From assembly GCA_910584385.1 (NCBI GenBank), contig CAJUAK010000006.1, positions 1 to 64,000 on the forward strand: a stretch of DNA of 64,000 nt, written 5' to 3'. A model generated the notes under the pieces. That model was given only the letters and a program-made list of their open reading frames with translations. It was not told the origin of the DNA and did not search any database. The position numbers and the translations under genes are program-made. Shown one piece after another: positions 45,245 through 53,392 of the stretch (the stretch's first letter is position 1; each line of letters opens with the position of its first letter). This DNA comes from an uncultured Alphaproteobacteria bacterium (lineage in GTDB: Bacteria; Pseudomonadota; Alphaproteobacteria; RF32; CAG-239).

Positions 45245-46990
45245 ATGTTAACTTACCTCTTGTTTGCCCTCATGCTCGGCCTTCTGGCTCTCCTCTTCCC
45301 CTTCCTTATCGATAAGGAAGACAGAGAAGAAGCTTGGATCCCTGCAATTATCGTGGGGATTTGCAGCTTTCTGTTCTGGGGAGCCCTTAACTGGCTGTTG
45401 CTGCCTGTCATCTCGCCGGATACGCCGGCGATGTGGATAGAACTAGCCCTAAGCCTCTGCTTCTACGGATGCCTGTCGTCTCTTCTTGACTATTCAAAAG
45501 CAGGAAAGAAGATTATCATCGGCTTGGCGGCTGCCGGAGCACTCGGCTTGGCTTTTGTAGGCCTCTATTCCTGGGATATCTTTCACAGCAGCAAAAAGTA
45601 CAATCTTTTGCAGGTGGAAGAAACACAGGACAGCATTGAAAATACCATTTCGCCCATTCCCGTGGAAAAGATGGCCATTATCAATGAAAACGTCGCCAGA
45701 GCTCTGGTGAACCAGAAAATGAACGACCTTGGCAATCGCTGTGAAATCGGCACCTTTACCAAGCAGAGCTTTACCGGGAAATTCACAGCTAAAGAATTCA
45801 ACGGCAATGTGGTCAATATCGATTACCAAAACCAAATCGTTTATGTCGCTCCGCTTGAGCACACAAGCTTCTGGAAATGGAAAAAATATCGCCACACCGA
45901 AGGATATGCATTAGTCAATGCCAGCGATCCTTCCGAGTATTACCTCATTTGCGAGGTGAACGGAGAACCTCTCAAGCTGAAATATCTTGAAAGCGCCCAC
46001 TTTGGCGATAATATTGAAAGATATGTGCGTACGCACGGCTTTCAAAACAAGCGCCTTAGCGACTTTGGCATTGAGCTTGACGAAAACGGACGCCCGTTTA
46101 ACGTGATTTCCGTTTTGGAAAACCAAATCATGTGGGGAACGCCGCTGGCAACAGGTTCTGTCATTGTTGACGTCCAGACGGGAGATATTAAGGAATATGA
46201 CATTGAACATACTCCAAGCTTTGTTAATCTGGTTCAACCGCGAAACGTTGTGGAAGACCTGATTTACTACTGGGGAGAATATGTTCACGGTTATGTCGAT
46301 TTCTCAGACAAGGACAGAAAACGCGCAACCCCCGGCATGGATATCGTCCATGACGGAAAAGACGGCTGCTGCTATTATGTCGGCATTCAAAGCAAGGCAA
46401 ATGCTGATTCAGACGCTGTGGCAACCATCGGGTTCTTAAAAATTAATACCATCACCGGAAAGGCTACTTTCTTTAAGCGTGAAGGCATTAACGAACCTGC
46501 TGCAAAAAAAGCCATGGCCGCAGACATTTCCGTTGCAAAAGACATCCAGCTTGGCACTGTCGAACTGGATGACGCTGTCTTCTATAACATTGAAGGCATC
46601 CCGACTTATTTTGCAACATTTATAAGCACAAAGGACAATATGCCTAAATATTACGGCTTTTGCTCCGCTTATAATAAAGAAGTCGTCGGGGTTGGCACTT
46701 CTCTGCAGAGTGCAAAGGCAGCCTATTTGAAATCCCGCGCCGAATATGAACAGCGCCAAGGATTGAAATCATCGGCTGCAGACGTTTCTTCCGTTACCCG
46801 CAAGGTTACGGTTGCAGAGAAAGTACAGGAAGGAAACTGCTATTATTTCCGTTTCAATGAAACCGGAGATACGGTATTTTATGCATTTTCCGAATTGCTT
46901 CCCGAGGTACGTTGGCATAATGAAAAACCGACGATTACCTACCGCAAAAGCAATGAAACTTCTATTGCTTTGAGCGATTATTCGAAGTAA
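45245..46990 (+). CDS. unknown membrane protein with large extracytoplasmic domain
   Basis: 581 residues. About four membrane helices in the first 112 residues (LLFALMLGLLALLFPFLI; AIIVGICSFLFWGALNWL; then two more), and a soluble domain of about 460 residues. That part has stretches like VIVDVQTGDIKEYDI and LKINTITGKATFF, which recall PepSY-type repeats, but no family is firmly recognised. Its own strong promoter lies upstream. No good ribosome site precedes the ATG; an AGGAA is about 55 bases earlier. Convergent with the Ppx/GppA gene. Confidence 0.65.
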   Translation: MLTYLLFALMLGLLALLFPFLIDKEDREEAWIPAIIVGICSFLFWGALNWLLLPVISPDTPAMWIELALSLCFYGCLSSLLDYSKAGKKIIIGLAAAGALGLAFVGLYSWDIFHSSKKYNLLQVEETQDSIENTISPIPVEKMAIINENVARALVNQKMNDLGNRCEIGTFTKQSFTGKFTAKEFNGNVVNIDYQNQIVYVAPLEHTSFWKWKKYRHTEGYALVNASDPSEYYLICEVNGEPLKLKYLESAHFGDNIERYVRTHGFQNKRLSDFGIELDENGRPFNVISVLENQIMWGTPLATGSVIVDVQTGDIKEYDIEHTPSFVNLVQPRNVVEDLIYYWGEYVHGYVDFSDKDRKRATPGMDIVHDGKDGCCYYVGIQSKANADSDAVATIGFLKINTITGKATFFKREGINEPAAKKAMAADISVAKDIQLGTVELDDAVFYNIEGIPTYFATFISTKDNMPKYYGFCSAYNKEVVGVGTSLQSAKAAYLKSRAEYEQRQGLKSSAADVSSVTRKVTVAEKVQEGNCYYFRFNETGDTVFYAFSELLPEVRWHNEKPTITYRKSNETSIALSDYSK

Positions 46991-47010
46991 TGCCGGAATC
47001 CTCCAATAAG

Positions 47011-47041
47011 AAAACGCGCCCTTAAACAGGACGCGTTTTTT
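47011..47041. terminator. bidirectional terminator between the membrane protein and ppx genes
   Basis: AAAACGCG (47011-47018) pairs with CGCGTTTT (47032-47039), with T-runs on both sides. It overlaps the last codons of the minus-strand gene. Confidence 0.75.
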
Positions 47042-48455
47042 CTTGCATTTTCGGAGCCGGGCGGCTGTCGTTTGCCTTTGGGCGCTGTGGCTTTCTGAGT
47101 TCCTGCTGCTTCATTTCCGTATAGGAAATAAGCTTTTTATCTATGTTCATTTTTGTTAAATCCGGCATATTTAAGACCGTTATTCCAAGGCTCGTCGCCG
47201 CAAGCACCATATTTATCTGCAATTTTTGAGATTTGATCCCTGCCATATCTATCTTTTTTACATTTGCATTGGTTTGGCGCTCTTTAAGCATGTCATACAC
47301 CATCTGATAATCGGCATTTTCCACTTTGATTTTTGTTTCTTCCTCATATTGGACTTTGCCTTTTTCGCTCTTAATAATGAGCGATTTGTCTTTCTGGGGG
47401 ATTATTTCAATTTTTTTCTCATGGCTTGCGGCACTTTTTTTATAAAAACCGGCAATCGGCTTATGCCAATCCTGCATTTTACCTTTACCGGTTTCAATCA
47501 CCTCTCCTTCAATGCAAGAAACAGCTTCTTTTGTTTTTGCTTTCCTGTATTTTTGCATTAAAAGCCCATCGCCTGGTTTAAATATTTGCGGTTTGACGGT
47601 TCCCTTTTCAAGCTTTAGCCCGTCAAGCACCTTGTTGAACACCTCCATTGCCGGCATAAATTGCAAAAGTGTTGCTCCGGAGGCATATTGTTCCTGCAAA
47701 ACCTCTTGTGATGGCATTTTGGCAATCTGTTCTGAAACTTTTCTATATTCGCCAATATCGGCTTTGGCTGTAAAAGCCGTGATGGCAGCATTATAGCGAT
47801 ATGTTCCCTCACCTTTGTAATTCATTTTACTTACGATACGGGAGACGGCGTTTGAATTTGTAATAACCATGGAAATGTTGCTTTTAATTTCATCCCATTC
47901 GCAGTTTTTTTGAAACAGCTTTATATATTTTGCTATAATTTTATTTCTTTCTTCTTCCGAATATTTTTTCCATACTTTTGACCCCAGAGGAATGGACGTT
48001 TTGCTTAAGATATCTATTTTGCCGTTTTTTTGCTTATTTGCCAGAATAAGTTCCGTACTGGCGCCGCCGCTGTCAACAACCAGGGCATATCCCTTAAAGC
48101 GCACCCTTTCGCAAGCCGCTGCAGCAGTTAAGCGCGCCTCTTCCAAAGGATGAATAATCCGGGCATAGATATTGCATTTTTTGCTAATTTCATTAAGGAC
48201 TTCTTCGCTATTCTCGGCAATTCGGAAACCGCCGGTAGCAATAATTTCAATATTTTCAGGATGAACTTTTCTGGCAGAAGCCTCTAAAACAAAACCCCAA
48301 ATTTTTTCTGCCAAATCTTTGCCGGCAATATGCTTTTCATCCACCATTTCAACAGGCAGCGGCTTATATGAAAAAAATGAGTAATCATCATTTTTTATTG
48401 ACATTTTAAGGCCGTTAGAACCTATTTCAACAACAGCAACGCCAGGCATAACCAT
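47022..48455 (-). CDS. Ppx/GppA-family phosphatase with LPD7-like C-terminal extension
   Basis: About 477 residues from ATG 48455 (GGAG nearby; GTG 48467 or ATG 48449 are alternatives). ASKHA fold: VVEIGSNGLKMSI (phosphate 1), ALVVDSGGASTELIL (phosphate 2), SKTSIPLGSKVW. Ends of the core: GDGLLMQKY near 310. Such enzymes hydrolyse polyphosphate or pppGpp. The usual protein of this type ends near 300-330 in alphaproteobacteria, or continues into an HD domain. Here the last 170 residues are different: a linker, then VKKIDMAGIKSQKLQINMVL and VLNMPDL (47130-47312), which match the end of the peptidase at 21.4 kb. A Pro/Lys/Arg-rich tail closes it. The N-terminal DxG pattern is E-I-G here. Confidence 0.7.
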   Translation of the reverse strand: MVMPGVAVVEIGSNGLKMSIKNDDYSFFSYKPLPVEMVDEKHIAGKDLAEKIWGFVLEASARKVHPENIEIIATGGFRIAENSEEVLNEISKKCNIYARIIHPLEEARLTAAAACERVRFKGYALVVDSGGASTELILANKQKNGKIDILSKTSIPLGSKVWKKYSEEERNKIIAKYIKLFQKNCEWDEIKSNISMVITNSNAVSRIVSKMNYKGEGTYRYNAAITAFTAKADIGEYRKVSEQIAKMPSQEVLQEQYASGATLLQFMPAMEVFNKVLDGLKLEKGTVKPQIFKPGDGLLMQKYRKAKTKEAVSCIEGEVIETGKGKMQDWHKPIAGFYKKSAASHEKKIEIIPQKDKSLIIKSEKGKVQYEEETKIKVENADYQMVYDMLKERQTNANVKKIDMAGIKSQKLQINMVLAATSLGITVLNMPDLTKMNIDKKLISYTEMKQQELRKPQRPKANDSRPAPKMQEKTRPV

Positions 48456-48606
48456 ACATCTCCGCACATTATTTGCTTTAGCATACTACATCCCGCGTTT
48501 TTTGTCAATGAATTCGCTGCAAACCAAATTAAAACAAAGCTTTAATTCAACGCGTTCACTTTTGTCCACTTGTTTTCATATGTCTTAAGCAATTTGTGGG
48601 ACGAAT

Positions 48607-48640
48607 AAAAAAGCCGCATAATTAACTATGCGGCTTTTTT
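48607..48640 (-). terminator. terminator of the alpha/beta hydrolase gene
   Basis: AAAAAAGCCGCATA (48607-48620) pairs perfectly with TATGCGGCTTTTTT (48627-48640). The minus strand continues with T-rich sequence; it lies 17 bases past the stop codon. It could also stop plus-strand transcripts. Confidence 0.85.
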
Positions 48641-48656
48641 TTAAGTTGTTTAACGA

Positions 48657-49463
48657 TTATTCCTCATCATCATCTTCATCGGCAAAATCATCTGCCTCAT
48701 CATCAAGATAATCATCATTCAAATCATCGTTTAATTCCTCGTGTCCATCCTCCAAAAGCAATGTCTCGTCAGTTTCGAGTTCGCTCTTTTTGCGGCGCCC
48801 GCGGCGTTTTTTCTGAGGTGTTTTTTTCTTGCAGGCTTCAATGATATAATTGCCGACAACTTTATATAAATCGACCAAATGGTTGTTATACATATGGTCT
48901 GCATCTTCCAGAAGGGCAAAGTCGACCTCAACATTACGCTGCGTGTTTAACCTTCTGGCAAGGGAAGCCACGCTCGCCGGCAGTGCAATTTCATCAATGC
49001 CGCCCTGCGTAATCAAACCGGAAGTCGGACATGGCGCCAGGAATGAAAAATCTTTTTCGTTCGCCGGCGGGGAAACAGCAATAAAATTATTAATATCCGG
49101 GCGGCGCATTAACAGCTGCAAGCCGATCCATGCTCCAAAAGAATACCCTGCAATCCAGCATTGGCGCGCTTCAGGATTAACCGACTGGAGCCAGTCTAAG
49201 GCAACCGTCGCATCGGATAATTCTCCCGGACCGTCTTCAAATTCTCCCTGAGAACGCCCCACGCTGCGGAAATTAAAACGCAGCACCGAAAAGCCCAAAT
49301 TCTGAAAGCAGCTGAACAAGGTATAAACAACCTTATTATTCATCGTTCCGCCATATTGGGGATGGGGGTGCAAAATAAGCGCAATCGGAGCATTAGGATT
49401 TTCACTTTGATGATAGCGCCCTTCCAAGCGGCCGGCATGGCCATTAAACAATACTTCTGTCAT
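48657..49463 (-). CDS. alpha/beta hydrolase with basic-then-acidic tail
   Basis: 268 residues. Core: LILHPHPQYGGTMNNKVVYT (oxyanion HPHP motif), FNFRSVGRSQG, nucleophile elbow GYSFGAW and a later Asp/His pair (DADHMYNN). This belongs to the small dienelactone-hydrolase-like alpha/beta family of proteobacteria. The last 55 residues go from KKKTPQKKRRGRRKK to a run made almost wholly of Asp/Glu/Leu, so the protein ends in a charged, probably disordered tail not typical of the family. Substrate unknown. Confidence 0.8.
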   Translation of the reverse strand: MTEVLFNGHAGRLEGRYHQSENPNAPIALILHPHPQYGGTMNNKVVYTLFSCFQNLGFSVLRFNFRSVGRSQGEFEDGPGELSDATVALDWLQSVNPEARQCWIAGYSFGAWIGLQLLMRRPDINNFIAVSPPANEKDFSFLAPCPTSGLITQGGIDEIALPASVASLARRLNTQRNVEVDFALLEDADHMYNNHLVDLYKVVGNYIIEACKKKTPQKKRRGRRKKSELETDETLLLEDGHEELNDDLNDDYLDDEADDFADEDDDEE

Positions 49464-49550
49464 ATCTTTTAACCTAAATTTAGCAACTTATATATTATAG
49501 TTTGAAAAACATATATAAAAAGTTAATATTGCAAAGGAATTTATCACAAA

Positions 49551-50207
49551 ATGCTTTTTAATTTCAAGCCAATTCTTCAAGACATCGATGCCGTCCTGGC
49601 GCGAGACCCCGCCACCAAAAGCCGCACCGAAGCCCTGCTCTGCTCTTCAGGCCTGCACGCCATCCTTTTTTACCGTCTGACCCACAAGCTTTGGAAAGCC
49701 AATTTTCATCTTACGGCACGCGTTATTTCTCAATTTGCCCGCTTTTTAACTGGAATCGAAATTCATCCCGGCGCGCGAATCGGAAGAGGATTTTTTATTG
49801 ACCATGGCGCGGGGGTCGTTATTGGCGAAACGGCAGAAGTCGGAAACGATGTTACCTTGTATCATGGCGTTACGTTAGGCGGCGTATCCGTTTTTAACGC
49901 GCGGGGAAAAGTAACATCCAAACGCCACCCCACGGTCGGCAACAATGTCGTTATTGGTGCCGGCGCCATGGTTTTAGGCCCCATAAACATTGGAAACGAC
50001 AGCAAAATCGGCTCGAATGCCGTTGTTTTGAAAGATGTCGAACAAGGCACAACCGTTGTCGGGGTTCCCGCCCATGCGGTTTTGCGCAGCAAGCCTTCCG
50101 GCTTTACGGCTTATGCCGCGGTTAACAAAGACCCCGTTGAAGAAAAACTGCTCAAAATGGAAAAAGAAATCGCTCTTTTAAAGAAGGAGCTTAAGGACAG
50201 AAAGTAA
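49551..50207 (+). CDS. cysE: serine O-acetyltransferase
   Basis: 218 residues. Short form of the enzyme: a helical start (KSRTEALLCSSGLHAILFYR), then a left-handed beta helix of hexapeptide repeats (IHPGARIGRGFFIDHGAGVV, GETAEVGNDVTLYHGVTLGG, KRHPTVGNNVVIGAGAMVLG). A C-terminal coil (EEKLLKMEKEIALLKKELK) probably serves in oligomer contacts. It makes O-acetylserine, the first step of cysteine synthesis. Confidence 0.93.
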   Translation: MLFNFKPILQDIDAVLARDPATKSRTEALLCSSGLHAILFYRLTHKLWKANFHLTARVISQFARFLTGIEIHPGARIGRGFFIDHGAGVVIGETAEVGNDVTLYHGVTLGGVSVFNARGKVTSKRHPTVGNNVVIGAGAMVLGPINIGNDSKIGSNAVVLKDVEQGTTVVGVPAHAVLRSKPSGFTAYAAVNKDPVEEKLLKMEKEIALLKKELKDRK

Positions 50208-50284
50208 AATATCATAATATTGTAACTTTTATTTTAACTATTTTTATAGTATTATGAATTATATATAGTTATAAGGAGGGCGAC

Positions 50285-50884
50285 ATGAAAAAATCTATTT
50301 TCTCTTTGGCTTTGTCTGGATGCATCTTATGCGCCGGAGCCTCTTACGCCCAGCTTCCCGCAAATCCCTGGGACATCAGCCCTAATGACGGCTATTTCGG
50401 AGATAATGTTGCAGAATCTTCTCCGGCGGAAGCCCCTGATGCACCGGTTTACAGAAATAATTCCAGCAATGGCGAAATTCTTCCCGTTGACCCCTGGGCA
50501 CGCGCAAGGGACAAAACCAATACCCAGACCTGGCGCGGCAGCGGTCAGCACGGAAAGTTAAACTATGTCGGCGAAGCCACAACCTTCGGAGATGCCATGG
50601 GACAAGAAATGATTGCCCCGGAAGTTAACCGCCATAACATGTTGGTTATGACTCAGCATTTGAGAAACATGGGGTATAAAATCCCGGCCGGCTATGACCA
50701 GAAAATTAAAGATATGCCGCAAACTTATAAAAGATATCTCCGCGAAGCATATAATTCTTTAGACCCGTCCGACAACCCCATGGAAGAAATGTTTGTCGGC
50801 ATGTTAGGATTTTTTGAAAACCAAACAGGGTTGGATGTTGAGAATATCTTGTTTAACACAATGGATATCTTAGGAACTGATTAA
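50285..50884 (+). CDS. unknown secreted protein with two PWD/PWA motifs
   Basis: 199 residues. Signal peptide ending ASYAQ near residue 22. The mature start LPANPWDISP is echoed later by LPVDPWARAR, a short internal repeat. The C-terminal half is helical (RHNMLVMTQHLRNMGYKIP, MEEMFVGMLGFFENQTGLD). Not recognised as a family. AAGGAGGG site 7 bases before the ATG. Stop and start overlap by one base with the next secreted protein, so the two are probably a pair. Confidence 0.65.
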   Translation: MKKSIFSLALSGCILCAGASYAQLPANPWDISPNDGYFGDNVAESSPAEAPDAPVYRNNSSNGEILPVDPWARARDKTNTQTWRGSGQHGKLNYVGEATTFGDAMGQEMIAPEVNRHNMLVMTQHLRNMGYKIPAGYDQKIKDMPQTYKRYLREAYNSLDPSDNPMEEMFVGMLGFFENQTGLDVENILFNTMDILGTD

Positions 50885-51291
50885 TGAAAAAAGCTTTTCT
50901 TGCCTTCTTTTTATTCTGCATGCCCTCTTTATTGCAAGCACAAGAAACGGCAGCTCCGGTTATTGAAGAATCGTATGAGCCGTCTATTACGCCCGAACGG
51001 CGCTGGGAGCAAGAAAAGGCCTGGCGAAAAAATATTGATTATAAGGCCAGAAACAGGCGTCCCGAACAACTTAAAGAAATGATTCGCGCTTCTGAGGCAA
51101 TCCGTAAAAGGAAGGCTTATAAAAATATTGCATCCGGAGAATCTGACAATTCTGCTTTTCAACAAAAGAGCGTGAATGTCGATAATCCTGAAGATGTAAA
51201 AAATTACATGAATGAAGCCTTTAAAAAAGATATGGACGATACAATTGCCACAAACAACATTTTAACCAAAGAAAGAATAGATGTCCAATAA
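50884..51291 (+). CDS. unknown small secreted protein
   Basis: 135 residues. Signal peptide (LFCMPSLLQAQ). The mature part is highly charged and helical with many Arg/Lys/Glu (TPERRWEQEKAWRKNIDYKA, RRPEQLKEMIRASEAIRKRK). Translation is coupled to the 199-residue protein upstream (1-base overlap) and to trmJ downstream (11-base overlap). No family recognised. Confidence 0.6.
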   Translation: MKKAFLAFFLFCMPSLLQAQETAAPVIEESYEPSITPERRWEQEKAWRKNIDYKARNRRPEQLKEMIRASEAIRKRKAYKNIASGESDNSAFQQKSVNVDNPEDVKNYMNEAFKKDMDDTIATNNILTKERIDVQ

Positions 51292-52003
51292 TCCTTCTAT
51301 TATACTTGTTCATCCCCAATTAGCGGAAAACATCGGCATGGCGGCCAGAGCTATGATGAATTGCGGGCTGAGCGACATGCGGCTGATCATGCCGAGGGAA
51401 GACCACCTCTCAGCCAAGGCGGTTTCGGCATCTTCAAACGCAGAAGAAATTTTATATAACGCTAAAGTTTATCCCTCCACCGAGGACGCCATCGCCGACC
51501 TGCAGTTTGTCTTAGCGACAACCGCCCGGCACAGAGACCAGACCAAAATGGTTTATAACGCAGACAAAGCTGCAGCGCTTTGCGCGGAAAAATCCCTCTC
51601 CGGGATAAGATGCGGCATATTATTCGGCCCGGAACGCACCGGGCTTCATAATGAGGATGTTTGTAAGGCCGATGCCGTTATTAATATTCCCCTTAACCCC
51701 AAACATTGCTCGCTTAATTTGTCGCAAGCCGTTTTGCTGGTTGGCTATGAGTTTTATAAAACCCAAATCGACGCCAAAGCGGAAGAATTTGTTACCAACC
51801 ACACCCACCCCGCCAACAAGGAAAAAGTATTCGGCTTTTTGGCATTTTTAGAAAAAGAGCTTGCCGAATGCGGCAATTACAAAGAAGGCGAAAAAAGGGA
51901 AAAAACACTCATCAACTTAAGAAATATTTTTACGCGAAACCCGTTAACCGAACAGGAAATAAATACGCTTTACGGTGTCGTAAATTATATTAAGCGCTCT
52001 TAA
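51281..52003 (+). CDS. trmJ: TrmJ-type tRNA (cytidine/uridine-2'-O)-methyltransferase
   Basis: 240 residues. SPOUT fold with the SpoU motifs: HPQLAENIGMAARAMMNCGL (motif 1), CGILFGPERTGLHNEDV (motif 2) and INIPLNPKHCSLNLSQAVLL (motif 3). TrmJ-like enzymes methylate position 32 of the tRNA anticodon loop. It ends in a short helical domain (KRSR-like end). Overlaps the upstream secreted-protein gene by 11 bases. Confidence 0.85.
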   Translation: MSNNPSIILVHPQLAENIGMAARAMMNCGLSDMRLIMPREDHLSAKAVSASSNAEEILYNAKVYPSTEDAIADLQFVLATTARHRDQTKMVYNADKAAALCAEKSLSGIRCGILFGPERTGLHNEDVCKADAVINIPLNPKHCSLNLSQAVLLVGYEFYKTQIDAKAEEFVTNHTHPANKEKVFGFLAFLEKELAECGNYKEGEKREKTLINLRNIFTRNPLTEQEINTLYGVVNYIKRS

Positions 52004-52038
52004 ATATTATATTAATTTCAACCGAAAAGGACATCATA

Positions 52039-53334
52039 ATGCTCTTAGCCTCTTTGATTTTAATAATCTGCTATTTGATTTTATTCACGGAAAAACTTAA
52101 CCGGGCTGTTGTTGTCCTGGTTGGCGCCTGCATTATGATTTTTGCCGGCGTCATGACGCAGAAGCAGGCTTTTGACGGCATTGACTTTAACACGCTTGCC
52201 TTGCTTATCGGCATGATGATTATCGTCGGAATTGCTGAAAAATCCGGCATGTTTCAATATGCTGCCGTCAAAACGGCAAAAACAGTTAAGGCAAATCCCC
52301 GGCTTTTGCTTATGTCTTTGGCTGTTGTAACGGCTGTTTTCTCTGCACTTTTAGATAATGTTACCACGGTTTTATTAATTGTTCCGGTTACGTTTCAAAT
52401 TGCAAAAAAATTAAAAATACAGCCCTATCCTTATCTTTTGGCCGAAATTTTTGCTTCCAACATCGGCGGAACGGCAACATTAATCGGCGACCCGCCGAAC
52501 ATTCTTATCGGCTCGGCACTTGAATTGTCTTTCATGGACTTTGTATACGAGCTGACCCCGGTTGTTTCGCTTACAATGTTAACCCTTATTTTTGTTTTTG
52601 ATTTTGCCTACGGGAAAAGGCTTTTTGCCAACCCCGAAGACAAGGCTTCAATCTTGCAAATGGATGAAAAAACATGCATCACAGATAAAAATCTGCTTAT
52701 AAAATCCTTGACTGTTTTAACCTTGGTTATTGCCGGTTTTATTGCTGCAGAACATTTGCACATCGCTAATGGTACAATCGCCATATTTGGCGCAGCGGTT
52801 ATGATGTGGCTTTATAGTTTCAATAATCCGCACCAAGAACGGGAACATAAGGTTGAGCAGGCTTTTTCCCTCGTAGACTGGACGACAATATTCTTTTTTG
52901 CCGGGCTTTTTGCCTTGGTTTACGGATTGGAAATTTCCGGCGTTTTAGAAATGCTTGGGCATAAATTTGCCGAATATAGCGCGGGTTCTATTGAAAAAGC
53001 GGCAATGTCCGTTTTATGGATTTCTGCGATTATATCGACAGCCATCGATAACATCCCTTTTGTGGCAACAATGATTCCCATGCTAAAATCTATGGAACCG
53101 GCAATGGGCGGGCGAGAAGCCATGATGCCCGTCTGGTGGGCACTTTCCCTTGGCGCCTGCTTTGGCGGAAACGGTTCTTTAATCGCAGCTTCGGCCAATG
53201 TTATTGTTGCCGGCATCGCCCAAAAAGAAAACCATCCGATAAGTTTTGTAAAGTTTCTAGCATGGTCGCTGCCGGTTATGCTCGGCTCGGTGGCAATTGC
53301 TGCAATTTATCTGCATTTTCGTTACTTTAATTAA
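52039..53334 (+). CDS. ArsB/NhaD-type ion permease, first tandem copy
   Basis: 431 residues, about 11 membrane helices. The family motifs ALLDNVTTVLLIVPVTFQI and IGGTATLIGDPPNILIGSA are intact, and the second half has TAIDNIPFVATMIP and SLGACFGGNGSLIAASANV. These are the paired DNxTT / GDPPN / DNxPF / GGNG signature of the ion-transporter superfamily (ArsB, NhaD, SLC13-like, P protein). Ion unknown: Na+/H+ antiport, citrate and arsenite are all possible. No ars genes are near. The next gene is a close copy. Confidence 0.82.
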   Translation: MLLASLILIICYLILFTEKLNRAVVVLVGACIMIFAGVMTQKQAFDGIDFNTLALLIGMMIIVGIAEKSGMFQYAAVKTAKTVKANPRLLLMSLAVVTAVFSALLDNVTTVLLIVPVTFQIAKKLKIQPYPYLLAEIFASNIGGTATLIGDPPNILIGSALELSFMDFVYELTPVVSLTMLTLIFVFDFAYGKRLFANPEDKASILQMDEKTCITDKNLLIKSLTVLTLVIAGFIAAEHLHIANGTIAIFGAAVMMWLYSFNNPHQEREHKVEQAFSLVDWTTIFFFAGLFALVYGLEISGVLEMLGHKFAEYSAGSIEKAAMSVLWISAIISTAIDNIPFVATMIPMLKSMEPAMGGREAMMPVWWALSLGACFGGNGSLIAASANVIVAGIAQKENHPISFVKFLAWSLPVMLGSVAIAAIYLHFRYFN

Positions 53335-53392
53335 GAGTTTATTAGCCTTTATTGTTATATTTTTGCATTGAACTTAACAATTAAGGTGAAAT

